Positions 4,646 to 5,497 of a stretch of DNA of 5,497 bases are shown here, in pieces; the stretch's first letter is position 1, and the number at the start of each line of letters is the position of its first letter. The translations under genes were made by a program, and so were the position numbers. The stretch is taken from positions 1 through 5,497 of the forward strand of contig CANGRP010000172.1 in the NCBI GenBank assembly GCA_947456005.1. The letters are read 5' to 3'. The notes beneath the pieces were generated by a model. That model saw nothing but the letters and a program-made list of their open reading frames with translations. It did not search any database and had not been told where the DNA came from. Source of the stretch: Caulobacteraceae bacterium (lineage in GTDB: Bacteria; Pseudomonadota; Alphaproteobacteria; Caulobacterales; Caulobacteraceae).

Positions 4646-5497
4646 TCACCCCACCCTCCGCCCCGCCCGGAACCTCACCGGCATGGTCCGCGGCCCGGAG
4701 ATGAAGTTGCTCGCCAGCCATTCGGGCGGCGTAATGCGCTCCACCTCTTCCATCCGCGAGAGCACCTCCGCCAACATGGCGTCGATCTCGATGCGGGCGA
4801 TGTGCTGGCCCAGGCACACGTGCGGGCCGTTGCCGAAGGCGATGTGCTCGTTCTGCGCCCGGGCAAGGTCCAGCTGGCCCGCGCGGTCGAACTGATCCGG
4901 GTCGCGGTTGGCCGAGCCGAAGTACATGACCACCTTGTCGCCCTGGCGGATCGTCTTGCCGCCCAGCTGGGCGTCCTTGCGGGCCGTGCGCCGCATGTAG
5001 ATCACCGGGGTGGTCCAGCGCAGCAGCTCCTCCCGGGCGGCGGGCAGGCGGCCGGGCAGGTCGGCCTTCAGCCAGGCCAGCTGGTCGGGATGGTCCAGCA
5101 TGGCGTTCAGCCCGCTGGCCAGCAGGTTGCGGGTGGTGTCGCCGCCGGCGTCGATCAGCAGCAGGAAGAAGAGCAGGAACTCCATGTCCTCCAGCCGCCG
5201 GCCGTCGACCTCGCAGGCCAGCAGGCGCGAGGCCAGGTCGTCGCCGGGGCGGGCGCGCTTCTCGGCCATCAGCTTCGAGCCGTACTCGAACATCTTCATC
5301 ACCGCCTGGGCGCCGGCGCCGGGGGCCTGGGCCTCCGGGGCGGTGTGGATCACCTCGGTCAGCTTGTAGAGCTCGCGCCCGTCGTCCAGGGGCAGGCCCA
5401 GCAGCTCGGCGATGACGTAGGAGGGCATCTCGCCCGCCACCTCGGCCACGAAGTCGCACTCGCCCTTCTCGATCACCGCATCGACGATCTGCCGGGC
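4646..5497 (-). CDS. Cytochrome P450, N-terminus outside window
   Basis: The C-terminal 283 residues of a soluble bacterial-type (class I, ferredoxin-dependent) P450; full proteins are about 400-430 residues, so about a third is missing. The frame is open to the right edge (first visible residues ARQIVDAVIEKG). Landmarks, counted from the edge: I-helix LLLIDAGGDTTRNL (112-125) with the oxygen-activating A/G-G-D-T-T at 117-122; K-helix ExxR as E157-LL-R160; the PVIYMRRTA strand (164-172); SANRDPDQFD (195-204); and the haem-binding loop FGNGPHVCLG (221-230) with the thiolate ligand C228. All catalytic elements are present. No membrane anchor lies in the visible part. The general pattern resembles P450s acting on steroid, terpene or fatty-acid-like compounds, but I cannot assign a CYP family. 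No redox partner gene is in view. Confidence 0.95.
   Translation of the reverse strand, partial: ARQIVDAVIEKGECDFVAEVAGEMPSYVIAELLGLPLDDGRELYKLTEVIHTAPEAQAPGAGAQAVMKMFEYGSKLMAEKRARPGDDLASRLLACEVDGRRLEDMEFLLFFLLLIDAGGDTTRNLLASGLNAMLDHPDQLAWLKADLPGRLPAAREELLRWTTPVIYMRRTARKDAQLGGKTIRQGDKVVMYFGSANRDPDQFDRAGQLDLARAQNEHIAFGNGPHVCLGQHIARIEIDAMLAEVLSRMEEVERITPPEWLASNFISGPRTMPVRFRAGRRVG

Noticed and set aside
4632..5459. 275-codon minus-strand open frame over the P450
   Set aside because: Out-of-frame reading of the P450 gene, very rich in Arg/Pro/Gly with no domain pattern; the neighbouring frame carries all P450 motifs.

Overview
The window is GC-rich (about 70% by eye over the genes), carries all of its recognisable genes on the minus strand, and uses strongly G/C-ending codons. 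Protein content and composition suggest an alphaproteobacterium, with Caulobacter/Phenylobacterium-like organisms a reasonable guess. That placement is inference; no marker gene is present.

In transcription order (right to left) the layout is as follows. (1) 5497-4646: the C-terminal two thirds of a cytochrome P450, whose N-terminus lies outside the window. (2) 4645-4207: about 440 bp of lower GC with no convincing gene; its left end is the promoter region of the next gene and holds two inverted repeats. (3) 4206-3853: a small, compositionally distinct gene for a protein that looks like two FlbD-type domains in tandem. (4) 3852-3319: non-coding DNA with copy B of a ~200 bp structured repeat, followed by a good sigma70-type promoter and a palindrome. 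(5) 3318-3091: a Phd/YefM-type antitoxin with no toxin beside it. (6) 3020-2250: a DJ-1/PfpI protein of the isonitrile-hydratase type. (7) 2245-2021: copy A of the repeat. (8) 1943-1400: a BrnT-type toxin and a CopG-like antitoxin, overlapping, behind an AT-rich palindromic operator. (9) 1306-848: a PaaI-type hotdog thioesterase. (10) 851-1: a luciferase-like flavin-dependent oxidoreductase that starts on the stop codon of the thioesterase and runs off the left edge.

The outer genes (P450, thioesterase, luciferase-like oxidoreductase) look like ordinary chromosomal oxidative or acyl-CoA metabolism. The middle, roughly 1.4-4.6 kb, looks like an accessory patch: two toxin-antitoxin-related loci, an AT-richer orphan gene, long non-coding stretches and a duplicated intergenic element. 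The two repeat copies are in the same orientation, about 93% identical, and differ by a 2-nt indel that breaks any reading frame. Both preserve nested inverted repeats, so an RNA or DNA structure rather than a protein is probably what is conserved. Each copy lies immediately upstream of a toxin-antitoxin-type gene and downstream of an unrelated gene. This element is the most interesting item here. No CRISPR array, transposase, integrase, rRNA or tRNA was found.
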